A DNA stretch of 54,412 nt from Clostridia bacterium (GTDB lineage: Bacteria; Bacillota; Clostridia; Lachnospirales; Anaerotignaceae). Below, one piece after another: positions 44,260 to 52,234 of the stretch; within the stretch, counting starts at the first letter, position 1, and each line of letters opens with the position of its first letter. Location: contig CAAEMG010000118.1 of NCBI GenBank assembly GCA_900757025.1, positions 1-54,412 on the forward strand. The letters are read 5' to 3'. Position numbers and translations under genes: made by a program. Below the pieces are notes generated by a model that searched no databases, was not told the DNA's origin, and was given only the letters and a program-made list of their open reading frames with translations.

Positions 44260-44298
44260 GTTTTTATTTGATTATTTATTTCAGAAAGGATGATTGAA

Positions 44299-44538
44299 AT
44301 GGTTAAACTTAATGTACTCAGTTTGCTTAAAGAAAACGGAAAAACTAAATACTGGCTCTACAAAAGACTTGGCATGAGCTATCAGAATTTCAATAAAATG
44401 GTAAACAACGAAACAACATCAATAAGATATGAAGTTATAGAAGAAATCTGTCAGCTTCTCAACTGTTCTCCAAACGACCTTTTCTGTGATGAAGAAGGCG
44501 AAACACTTGAAAAAAAAATGATGTTTCGAGCAGTATAA
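44299..44538 (+). CDS. Small XRE-family (Cro/CI-type) regulator
   Basis: A 79-residue protein made almost only of a helix-turn-helix domain. LNVLSLLKENGKTKYWLYK, then RLGMSYQNFNKMVNN as the recognition part, then IEEICQLLNCSPNDLF. It should bind DNA as a dimer; its targets are unknown. ATG 44299 has AAGGA 9 bases upstream; ATG 44290 is too close. It follows a strong hairpin, so its own expression may be attenuated. A terminator follows. Confidence 0.85.
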   Translation: MVKLNVLSLLKENGKTKYWLYKRLGMSYQNFNKMVNNETTSIRYEVIEEICQLLNCSPNDLFCDEEGETLEKKMMFRAV

Positions 44539-44570
44539 TTTTATAAGTCCAAACAAATTCTTTTCCTTCG

Positions 44571-44612
44571 GCAGTCTGTATTCTCCCCTTTAAAATGCAG
44601 GCTGCTTTTTTA
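44571..44612 (+). terminator. Terminator after the XRE gene
   Basis: GCAGTCTGTATT (44571-44582) pairs with AATGCAGGCTGC (44594-44605) with wobble, followed by T residues. Confidence 0.8.
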
Positions 44613-44667
44613 TTGCGTTTTTATGTTTTGAAGCTATTTAAAAACTAAATGGCATTTATCGCTTTTG

Positions 44668-44696
44668 TTGACCTGAAAGGGCAAAATTGATATAAT
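44668..44696 (+). promoter_or_regulatory. Promoter of yqeG-aroE-aroK-aroQ
   Basis: TTGACC (44668-44673) and consensus TATAAT (44691-44696) are spaced by 17 bp. Confidence 0.8.
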
Positions 44697-44729
44697 TTTC
44701 AGTATCACACATGAGAAAGAAGGAGAAAA

Positions 44730-45233
44730 ATGAAAAATCCTCTGTTTCCCGATATATATGTAAATTCAATTTACGAACTTCCTCTTGATGAGCTTGAAAA
44801 AAAGGGAATTAAGGCACTTGCCTTTGATATAGACAACACAATTTCGCCTTATGACGTGGCACAGCCCGACGAAAAGGCACAGAGCTTTTTTAAATATCTT
44901 AAAGAACGTGGCTTTAAGGCAATACTGCTTTCAAACAACAATAAAAAAAGAATTTCGATTTTTAATAAGCCTCTCGGCGTAACGGCAGTTTATAAAGCCG
45001 GAAAACCTTCCGGAAAAAAACTTAAAGAAGTGCTTTCTTCAATGAATATAAAGCCTTATCAGGCGGCTGTTATAGGCGACCAGGTTTTTACCGATATTTT
45101 ATGCGCCCATAATGCCGGTTGTGTAGGAATATACAGCGAGCCTATGTGCAATCGTGACCAGCTTGTTACAAAGGTAAAACGCCCTGCCGACAAATTTATA
45201 ATGGGCATATACAAAAGGAGGCATAACATTTGA
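44730..45233 (+). CDS. yqeG: YqeG-family HAD phosphatase
   Basis: A 167-residue HAD class IIIA phosphatase. The nucleophile motif is AFDIDNTI (Asp33, Asp35), motif II is LLSNNN and the acidic motif is IGDQVFTDI near 118. Its natural substrate is not established. It often neighbours shikimate genes in Firmicutes, as here. GAAGGAG precedes the ATG, and its stop codon overlaps the TTG start of aroE by four bases. Confidence 0.88.
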   Translation: MKNPLFPDIYVNSIYELPLDELEKKGIKALAFDIDNTISPYDVAQPDEKAQSFFKYLKERGFKAILLSNNNKKRISIFNKPLGVTAVYKAGKPSGKKLKEVLSSMNIKPYQAAVIGDQVFTDILCAHNAGCVGIYSEPMCNRDQLVTKVKRPADKFIMGIYKRRHNI

Positions 45234-46111
45234 AGGTGATAGATAATTTTAACGGAAAAACAAAGGCATACGGAATAATAGGAAATCCGGTTGAACACAG
45301 CTTTTCGCCTATTTTACAAAATACAATAGCCTCTGTATGCGGCGATAACTGTGCTTATCTTCCTTTTAAAGTTGAAAAGGGGGAAGTGAAAAAAGCTCTT
45401 GAGGGTGCATTTGCTCTCGGTTTTGAAGGCTTTAACGTAACAGTTCCCCATAAGGTTGAGGTGTTGGACTGTCTTGACGGAATAGACCCTCTTGCCGAAA
45501 AAATCGGCGCAGTAAATACACTTAAAAGAACCGAAAAAGGCTACAAAGGCTACAATACAGATATTTTGGGTCTTGGAAAATGCTTTGAAATCGAAGGATT
45601 TTCTCTTGAAGGAGAAAAATGTGTAATTCTCGGTGCCGGCGGAGCGGCAAAGGCAGCTGTCGTTCTTGCGGCTGAAAAAAATGCGGCTGAAATATACATA
45701 ATTAACAGAACAGTTGAAAAAGCCGAAAATATAGCAGAAAGCGTAAGAAAATTTTACAACGGAAAAATATATGCCGCAGGATATGATTTTCTTATGAAAA
45801 TACCTTCTCCGAAATATGTTATAAATACAACTTCGGCAGGCATGGGTGATGGCGTTTGGAAATCTGTTGTGGAAGATATAAACTTCTTTAAAGGCGTGAA
45901 AGCAGTTGTTGACATTGTTTATGTGCCTTGGGAAACAAAAATTCTTCATGATGCAGCAAAAATGGAATGTGCCGCAGTAAACGGCTTTAATATGCTTATT
46001 TATCAGGGCATAGCAAGCTATGAAATATGGCATGATACAAAAATAGAAAACGAAAAGGCAAAAGAAATAAGAAACATACTTGCCGATTATTATACAGGTG
46101 CAAAAAAATGA
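45230..46111 (+). CDS. aroE: Shikimate dehydrogenase
   Basis: A 293-residue NADP enzyme that reduces 3-dehydroshikimate. The substrate side shows NPVEHSFSPILQN and the NVTVPHK lysine. The nucleotide side shows VILGAGGAAKAAV near residue 132 and the YNTDILG aspartate. The likely start is TTG 45230, preceded by AGGAGG at good spacing and overlapping the yqeG stop as TTGA; GTG 45236 is a weaker option. It overlaps aroK by four bases. Confidence 0.93.
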   Translation: MKVIDNFNGKTKAYGIIGNPVEHSFSPILQNTIASVCGDNCAYLPFKVEKGEVKKALEGAFALGFEGFNVTVPHKVEVLDCLDGIDPLAEKIGAVNTLKRTEKGYKGYNTDILGLGKCFEIEGFSLEGEKCVILGAGGAAKAAVVLAAEKNAAEIYIINRTVEKAENIAESVRKFYNGKIYAAGYDFLMKIPSPKYVINTTSAGMGDGVWKSVVEDINFFKGVKAVVDIVYVPWETKILHDAAKMECAAVNGFNMLIYQGIASYEIWHDTKIENEKAKEIRNILADYYTGAKK

Positions 46112-46626
46112 AAAGTGAAAAAAATATAATATTCATAGGTTTTATGGGCTGCGGAAAAACAACTTTCGGTAAAAAAATAAGCAAAAAATTAAACCGAAAG
46201 TTTATTGATACCGATAAATACATAGAGCGCAGCGAAAAAATGACCATTACGGATATGTTTGCTTTAAAAGGCGAAGAATATTTCAGAAATCTTGAAACAA
46301 AACTTTGCGAAAAGTTTTCAAAAGAATCGGGAAATGTTATTTCAACAGGCGGAGGAATGATTAAAAACCCGAAAAATATGGCTTTTCTTAAAGAAAACGG
46401 AATTGTTGTATATTTGAAGGCTACTGCGGAACATATTTACAGAAATATAGGCTCGGATACAACACGTCCTCTTCTTCAGTGTGACGACAAGCTGGGCAAA
46501 ATTAAAAGCCTTATGGAAGAAAGAAAAAGCCTTTATGAAAAATATGCCGATATAACCGTTAATGTAACAGGCTCAACGGTCGGGGCGGTAACCGAAAAAA
46601 TTTGTTCGCTTCTGGAGGAGGAATAA
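46108..46626 (+). CDS. aroK: Shikimate kinase
   Basis: A 172-residue kinase that phosphorylates shikimate. The P-loop is GFMGCGKTT (11-19), the shikimate-binding DTDKYIE follows, then STGGGM near 77 and the lid region with TRPLL. It starts within the aroE stop (ATGA). The next gene, aroQ, begins two bases after its stop. The length and motifs are standard. Confidence 0.94.
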   Translation: MKSEKNIIFIGFMGCGKTTFGKKISKKLNRKFIDTDKYIERSEKMTITDMFALKGEEYFRNLETKLCEKFSKESGNVISTGGGMIKNPKNMAFLKENGIVVYLKATAEHIYRNIGSDTTRPLLQCDDKLGKIKSLMEERKSLYEKYADITVNVTGSTVGAVTEKICSLLEEE

Positions 46627-46628
46627 CA

Positions 46629-47069
46629 ATGAAAATATGTATAATAAACGGGCCTAATATTAACTTTACAGGCATAAGGGAACAGGGCGTATACGGAACA
46701 AAAACATATACTCAGATGATGGCAGACGTTAAAGAAAAGATAAAACAGCAGAAAATTGAGGTTGCGGAAATTTTCCAGAGCAACTATGAAGGCGCAATTA
46801 TAGATAAGCTCCAAAGCTGTTATTTTGAAAAAATTGACGGCATAGTTATTAATCCGGGAGCCTTTACCCATTACAGCTATGCTCTTAAAGACGCAATTTC
46901 TTCCGTAAATATACCAACTATAGAGGTTCATATTTCAAATATTCATAAAAGAGATGAATTTCGTCATAAGTCTGTTACGGCTTCTTCATGCGTCGGTCAG
47001 ATGTGCGGTTTTGGCGAAAACGGCTATGTTTTGGCTGCAATGGCACTTAAAATGCAGCTTGAAGGGTAA
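46629..47069 (+). CDS. aroQ: Type II 3-dehydroquinate dehydratase
   Basis: A 146-residue dodecamer-type enzyme that converts 3-dehydroquinate to dehydroshikimate. Motifs are INGPNINFTG, the catalytic tyrosine in GVYG, the INPGAFTHYSYAL loop and VEHISN-like EVHISNIHKRDEF. GGAGGAGG lies just before ATG 46629. The genes aroE, aroK and aroQ cover three consecutive parts of the pathway; aroB, aroA and aroC are not in the window. No clear terminator was seen before efp. Confidence 0.93.
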   Translation: MKICIINGPNINFTGIREQGVYGTKTYTQMMADVKEKIKQQKIEVAEIFQSNYEGAIIDKLQSCYFEKIDGIVINPGAFTHYSYALKDAISSVNIPTIEVHISNIHKRDEFRHKSVTASSCVGQMCGFGENGYVLAAMALKMQLEG

Positions 47070-47166
47070 AAAGATGATTTTTTTGGCAAAAAGCTATTGC
47101 TAAAAGCTAATTTTTATTTTAAACTATTGAAAGATATGTTTTATTTGACTAAGGAGGACTATTTGA

Positions 47167-47730
47167 ATGATTTCTGCAGGTGAATTTAGAAACGGCATTA
47201 CTATTGAATACGAAGGCGATATATTTATAATCCTTGAATTCCAGCATGTTAAACCTGGTAAAGGCGCTGCTTTTGTTAGAACAAAAATTAAAAACCTTAA
47301 AACAGGTGCTGTTGTTGAAAAAACTTTCAGACCAACTGAAAAAATGCCAAGAGCTCATATTGACAGACAGGATATGCAGTATCTTTACAACGACGGTGAT
47401 CTCTATCACTTCATGAACACAGAAAACTTCGAACAGATTGCTGTAAACGCAGAGGAAATCGGCGATACACTTAAGTTCGTTAAAGAAAACGAAATGGTTA
47501 AAATACTTTCATATGAAGGCGAAGTATTCGGTATTGAACCACCACTTTTCGTTGAACTTGAAATTACAGAAACAGAGCCAGGTTTCGCAGGAAACACAGC
47601 TCAGGGTGCAACAAAGCCTGCTACTGTTGAAACAGGTGCACAGGTTAATGTACCATTATTCATCAATCAGGGTGAAAAAATCAAAATCGATACAAGAACA
47701 GGCGAATACCTTGGCCGTGTAAACAACTAA
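47167..47730 (+). CDS. efp: Translation elongation factor P
   Basis: A 187-residue factor that relieves ribosomes stalled on proline stretches. Three beta-barrel domains are expected. The loop lysine lies in HVKPGKGAAFVRTKIKN near residue 34. The C-terminal GEKIKIDTRTGEYLGR is typical. AAGGAGG lies before the ATG. Codon choice differs from the aro genes and suggests strong expression. In related bacteria it often follows aroQ and a pepP gene; pepP is absent here. A strong terminator follows. Confidence 0.96.
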   Translation: MISAGEFRNGITIEYEGDIFIILEFQHVKPGKGAAFVRTKIKNLKTGAVVEKTFRPTEKMPRAHIDRQDMQYLYNDGDLYHFMNTENFEQIAVNAEEIGDTLKFVKENEMVKILSYEGEVFGIEPPLFVELEITETEPGFAGNTAQGATKPATVETGAQVNVPLFINQGEKIKIDTRTGEYLGRVNN

Positions 47731-47747
47731 GCTGTATTTGCAGATTA

Positions 47748-47775
47748 AAACACCGCATTTTGCGGTGTTTTTTTG
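47748..47775 (+). terminator. Terminator after efp
   Basis: AACACCGCA and TGCGGTGTT form a perfect stem followed by seven T. Confidence 0.9.
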
Positions 47776-47795
47776 TTGCCGAAACGGTGGCAATT

Positions 47796-47824
47796 TTGAC
47801 CACTCTTTATGTTATAATTATAAA
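47796..47824 (+). promoter_or_regulatory. Promoter of sbcD-sbcC
   Basis: TTGACC (47796-47801) and TATAAA (47819-47824) are spaced by 17 bp. Confidence 0.6.
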
Positions 47825-47855
47825 AAAACAAATACTTGCAAAGGAGGCGGAAAAC

Positions 47856-48983
47856 ATGAATTTTCTGCATATTTCAGACCTTCATCTGGGGCTTAGGCTG
47901 TATGAGGCATCTCTTATAGATGACCAGAGATACATACTTGAAGAAATTAAAAAAATATGTGAAGAAAAAAAAGTTCATGCGCTTGTTATAGCCGGCGATA
48001 TATATGATAAAGGAATACCTGCGGCAGAGGCTGTGGAGCTTTTTGATGAATTTTTAAGTTATCTTATGAAAAAAGGAATAGCTGTGTTGTCTGTTGCCGG
48101 AAACCATGATTCCGGCAGAAGAATTTCATTTGGCAGGAAAATTATGGAAAAAAGCGGAATATATATGGAAGGCATATATAAAGGCACTATAAAAAAAGCA
48201 GTATTTGAAGATGAATACGGAAAAATAAATTTTTATCTTCTGCCGTTTATAAAGCCTGCCTCTGTAAGAGAATATTTTCCCGATGCCGATACTTTCGACA
48301 AAGCCGTAAAAGCCGTTATCGAAAATGAAAATATAAATACTGAGGAAAGAAATATAATGGTTTCACACCAGTTTGTAACGGGAAAAGGAATTGATGTGGA
48401 AAGAAGCGAGTCGGAAACGATTTACGTGGGCGGAGTTGAAAATGTAGATGCTTCGGCATATAGAGCTTTTGATTATACGGCTTTGGGTCATATACACAAA
48501 AGACAGAATATAGGCAAAACCATTGTTTACAGCGGAACACCGCTGAAATATTCTTTTTCCGAGGCAAGCCAGACAAAAACAGCGGTTCTTGTTGAAATAA
48601 AAGAAAAAGGAAACATAAATATTGAAAATATTCCGCTTAAACCTATGAGGGATATGCGCCGTGTGGAAGGCTTTTTAAAGGATATTGAGGAGAATGCCGC
48701 AGACAGAGATGACTATATCTATGCTGTTTTAAAAGACGAAAATATATTAAACGCAATGGAAAAAATGCGTGAAATTTATCCAAACACATTAAGGCTGGAA
48801 TTTTGGCAGGAGAAAAAAATAACGGCTGAAGAAGAAAGAGAAAGCCTTAAAGGCCTTGGTTTCGGCGAGCTTTTTGAAAGATTTTTTGAAAGACAAAACG
48901 GAACAAAGCCAAACGAAAACGAAAAAAATGCAGCCTATGAAATTTACAAAAAAATAGGGGGAGAAAACAATGAGACCTCTTGA
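47856..48983 (+). CDS. sbcD: SbcD nuclease subunit
   Basis: A 375-residue Mre11-like calcineurin-fold nuclease that, with SbcC, cuts hairpins and processes DNA ends. The metal sites are ISDLHLG (6-12), AGDIYDKG near 49 and VAGNHDSGRR near 83, with ALGHIHKRQ near 210. AGGAGG lies before ATG 47856; earlier in-frame codons lie in the efp terminator. It overlaps sbcC by 14 bases. Confidence 0.94.
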   Translation: MNFLHISDLHLGLRLYEASLIDDQRYILEEIKKICEEKKVHALVIAGDIYDKGIPAAEAVELFDEFLSYLMKKGIAVLSVAGNHDSGRRISFGRKIMEKSGIYMEGIYKGTIKKAVFEDEYGKINFYLLPFIKPASVREYFPDADTFDKAVKAVIENENINTEERNIMVSHQFVTGKGIDVERSESETIYVGGVENVDASAYRAFDYTALGHIHKRQNIGKTIVYSGTPLKYSFSEASQTKTAVLVEIKEKGNINIENIPLKPMRDMRRVEGFLKDIEENAADRDDYIYAVLKDENILNAMEKMREIYPNTLRLEFWQEKKITAEEERESLKGLGFGELFERFFERQNGTKPNENEKNAAYEIYKKIGGENNETS

Positions 48984-51900
48984 GCTTACTTTAAATGCTT
49001 TCGGGCCATATGCCGGAGAAGTTAATATTGATTTTGAAAAGTTCGGCAAAAAAGGCATATTTCTTATTTGCGGAAACACCGGAGCGGGAAAGACAATGAT
49101 TTTTGATGCAATAAGTTTTGCACTTTTTGGCGAGGCAAGCGGAAACACAAGACAGTCAAATTCATTCAGAAGTGATTTTGCACAGCCGGAAGAAAAAACT
49201 TTTGTACGTCTTAAATTTCTTTATGGGCAAAAAACATATATTCTAGAAAGAAGTCCACGGTATGAACGCCCGAAACTTAGAGGAAACGGAACGGTTACAT
49301 CGCCACCTGAGGCATTTATCGAATATGAAAACGGAAAAACCATAAGCGGCGTAAAAGAAGTAAACGAGGCTGTTAAAGAAATTTTAGGTATCGACAAGGC
49401 ACAATTTTCCAGTATTGCCATGATAGCACAGGGAGATTTTTTAAGGCTTCTGCTTTCAAAAACAGATGAAAAAACGCAGATATTCAGAAAGATTTTTAAC
49501 ACGTCAATATATGATGCTTTTCAAAATAAGGCAAAAGAAGAGTATCTCACTTTAAAAAGGGAATATGAAAATTTGACTGAAAACCTTAAAAATATTCTGG
49601 AAACGGCAGTTTATGACAAAACCGAAAATGCCGAAACAACGGACGAAAAAACAGAGCTTATATCAAAAACTTTTGAAAAAGATAAAGCCGAGGAGAAATC
49701 TTTAAAGAACGAACACGAAAAGCTGAAAGCTAAGCTTTCGGAAAAGGAAAAAGAAATTGTTGAAGCAAAAAACAGAAATGAAAGACTTGCTGTTTTGGAA
49801 AAAACAAAAAAAGCTCTTGAAGAACTTGAAGGAAAAAGCAAGCTTGCCCAAAGAATGAGGACTTTTTTGGAAGATTTTGAAAAAGCACAAAAATATGTTC
49901 AGCCTCTTGAAAAAATATTTTTATCTGAAAAAGAACAGTGCGAAAAACTTGAGGAAAATAAAAAGAGAGCAAAGGAGCTTTTGGAAAAAAGCAACGAAAA
50001 AACAAAAACAGCCGAAAAAATGTTGTTTGATGCGGAAAAAGAACTTCCGACTGCCGAAGAAAAAACAGCTTTATCATTAAAAATAAGGGAGAGTTTTAAC
50101 AGTTATATAGAGGCTGAAAAATTGCTTTCCGAAAAAAATGAAGTTTTGGCTGAAATTAAAAAAATAAATTCCGAAATAGAAAAAATTACGGAAGAAATTG
50201 AAAAAAATGAAAAATATATTGCCGAAAATTTAATTTTGGCAGAACAGATACAACCTTTGTTTGAAGAAATAACCGAAAACGAAAGACTTTACGAAAAAAC
50301 GAAAAACGATATAGAAAAACTGGAAGAAACGGTTGAACTGGAAAAAGACCTTTCGGAAAAAGCAAAAGAGCTGGAAAATATGCAGTTTAATTTGATTTCC
50401 GCACAAAAAGAAAGCGACGAAGCCTTTGAAAAATATTCTTCTGCCGAAAAAAGCTTTTTAAACCATCAGGCGGGAATACTTGCCAAAAAGTTGAAAGACG
50501 GCGAGGCATGCCCTGTGTGCGGTTCATGCGTACACCCCAAAATTGCGGAAACAGACGAAAACTTTGTTGACGAAAAATATCTTCGGGAGCTTAAAAAGAC
50601 TTATGATAAAAAGCATGAATCTATGATTTCATGTGCAAACAAAGCCGCAACAAAAAAAGCGGTTTTTGAAGAAAGAAAACGAAATTTAATAAGCCGAAAA
50701 AACGAATTTTTCGGAGAAAAGAATAAGGTTGAAAATTTGGCGGATATTTTGGAGGAAAAAACAAAATATGCCGAAGAAAAGGAAAAATGTATAGAAAAAC
50801 TTAAAATATCCCTTGAAAACAGCCGCAAAGCAGAGGAAAACATAAAAAAAACCAAAGAAAAACAGCAGGAAAACAAGACATGTTTTGACGAAAAGCATAA
50901 TAAATTAAATGATGAAAAATTAAAATCGGCTTCACTTGAAAGCAGATATGAACAAATTAAAAAAAGTCTTATTTACGAAAGCCGTGAAGAGGCTGAAAAA
51001 CAGGCTGAAAATGCCGAAAAACAAGCAGAAAGCATAAAAAATAAAATTAAAAATGCAAGAGAAGAAAAAGAAAGGGCTTTAACGGAAAAAACACAGCTTT
51101 CAGGCAGAAACGAAGAAATTGAAACACAGCTTGTTCTGCATAAAAAAAGCCTTGAAAAAGCACAGGAGGATTTTGAAAAATCACTTTGTGAAAACGGCTT
51201 TGAAAAAGAACGCTACAGCATAATAATAAAAGAGGAAGAACGGACAAAAACAATAAAAATAAAACTTAAGGCCTACGAAGAAAATGTTTCACGTTTAAGA
51301 GAAAATAAAGCAGAACTTGAGGAAGAAACAAAGGGCTTTGTGTTTGCCGACTGTATGGAACTTGAAGGCGAGAAAGCCGTAATAAATTCGGCAGTTTCCG
51401 AAAATGAGGAAAAAATAAAGAAAATTTATTCGGCAATACAGATTAACAAAAAAGTTCTTTCGGAATGTGAAAAATATGCCCAAAAATCAAAAGAAACAGA
51501 AAAAAATTGTGCCGTATACATGAAAATTTATAAAACCGTATGCGGAAATCTTTCGGGAGTAGAAAAAATAGCCTTTGAGCAGTTTGTTCAGCAGGAATAT
51601 TTCAGGGAAATACTGCGTGAGGCAAACAAAAGATTTGAAAAAATGTCTTTCGGCAGATACCGTATGCTTAACCGTAAAAATGCGGCAGATAAAAGAAGTG
51701 TGTCGGGACTTGATATTGACGTTTTGGATAATTATACGGGAAAGGTTCGTGGGGCAGACACACTTTCCGGAGGGGAGGCTTTTAAAGCATCTTTAAGCCT
51801 TGCCCTTGGGCTTTCCGATGTAATTCAGCGTTATGCCGGCGGAGTTTATGCAGATACTGTGTTTATAGACGAAGGTTTCGGCTCTCTTGACAGCCAAAGT

Positions 51901-52053
51901 CTTGATGCGGCAGTAAGCATCTTGGAACAGCTTACGGAAGGAAACAAAACTATAGCCGTTATTTCTCATGTTGATGAGCTTAAAAACAGAATTGATAAAC
52001 AGATTTTTGTTAAAAATTCACAAAAAGGCAGTACCGTTGAGATGTATATGTAG
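48970..52053 (+). CDS. sbcC: SbcC ATPase subunit (Rad50/SMC-like)
   Basis: A 1027-residue SMC-like ATPase that drives the SbcCD nuclease. Walker A is GNTGAGKT (35-42). Two long Glu/Lys-rich coiled coils run from about 180 to 510 and 525 to 850. The zinc hook is CPVC (514-517). The signature LSGGEAFKASLSLAL lies near 932 and Walker B is TVFIDEGFGSLD near 960. GGGGGAG precedes the ATG. The strong purine bias of the coiled-coil part creates several false open frames on the other strand. Confidence 0.94.
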   Translation: MRPLELTLNAFGPYAGEVNIDFEKFGKKGIFLICGNTGAGKTMIFDAISFALFGEASGNTRQSNSFRSDFAQPEEKTFVRLKFLYGQKTYILERSPRYERPKLRGNGTVTSPPEAFIEYENGKTISGVKEVNEAVKEILGIDKAQFSSIAMIAQGDFLRLLLSKTDEKTQIFRKIFNTSIYDAFQNKAKEEYLTLKREYENLTENLKNILETAVYDKTENAETTDEKTELISKTFEKDKAEEKSLKNEHEKLKAKLSEKEKEIVEAKNRNERLAVLEKTKKALEELEGKSKLAQRMRTFLEDFEKAQKYVQPLEKIFLSEKEQCEKLEENKKRAKELLEKSNEKTKTAEKMLFDAEKELPTAEEKTALSLKIRESFNSYIEAEKLLSEKNEVLAEIKKINSEIEKITEEIEKNEKYIAENLILAEQIQPLFEEITENERLYEKTKNDIEKLEETVELEKDLSEKAKELENMQFNLISAQKESDEAFEKYSSAEKSFLNHQAGILAKKLKDGEACPVCGSCVHPKIAETDENFVDEKYLRELKKTYDKKHESMISCANKAATKKAVFEERKRNLISRKNEFFGEKNKVENLADILEEKTKYAEEKEKCIEKLKISLENSRKAEENIKKTKEKQQENKTCFDEKHNKLNDEKLKSASLESRYEQIKKSLIYESREEAEKQAENAEKQAESIKNKIKNAREEKERALTEKTQLSGRNEEIETQLVLHKKSLEKAQEDFEKSLCENGFEKERYSIIIKEEERTKTIKIKLKAYEENVSRLRENKAELEEETKGFVFADCMELEGEKAVINSAVSENEEKIKKIYSAIQINKKVLSECEKYAQKSKETEKNCAVYMKIYKTVCGNLSGVEKIAFEQFVQQEYFREILREANKRFEKMSFGRYRMLNRKNAADKRSVSGLDIDVLDNYTGKVRGADTLSGGEAFKASLSLALGLSDVIQRYAGGVYADTVFIDEGFGSLDSQSLDAAVSILEQLTEGNKTIAVISHVDELKNRIDKQIFVKNSQKGSTVEMYM

Positions 52054-52102
52054 AAAGCGGAAATAAGTTAACAAAAATATTAAAAAATCGGAATTTTAAC
52101 CG

Positions 52103-52132
52103 TTGATTTAACCAAGTTTATACTATTATTAT
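52103..52132 (+). promoter_or_regulatory. Possible promoter of the secreted repeat protein
   Basis: TTGATT (52103-52108) and TATTAT (52127-52132) are spaced by 18 bp, about 100 bases before the start codon. No clear sbcC terminator was seen in between. Confidence 0.45.
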
Positions 52133-52234
52133 ATACATAAGGAAAATATTACAAAACTTGGAAATTAAACTGGATTTTAAAACAGAAATCTTCTGTATTC
52201 AGTGTTTATAAAACCTGTGAAAGGGGAGTACATT

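Noticed and set aside
47070..47166. Possible hairpin or promoter between aroQ and efp
   Set aside because: Only short, weak pairings (AGCT repeats) and no well-spaced promoter boxes were found.
49611..51483. Minus-strand frames within sbcC
   Set aside because: They arise from the Glu/Lys-rich coiled-coil codons read backwards.
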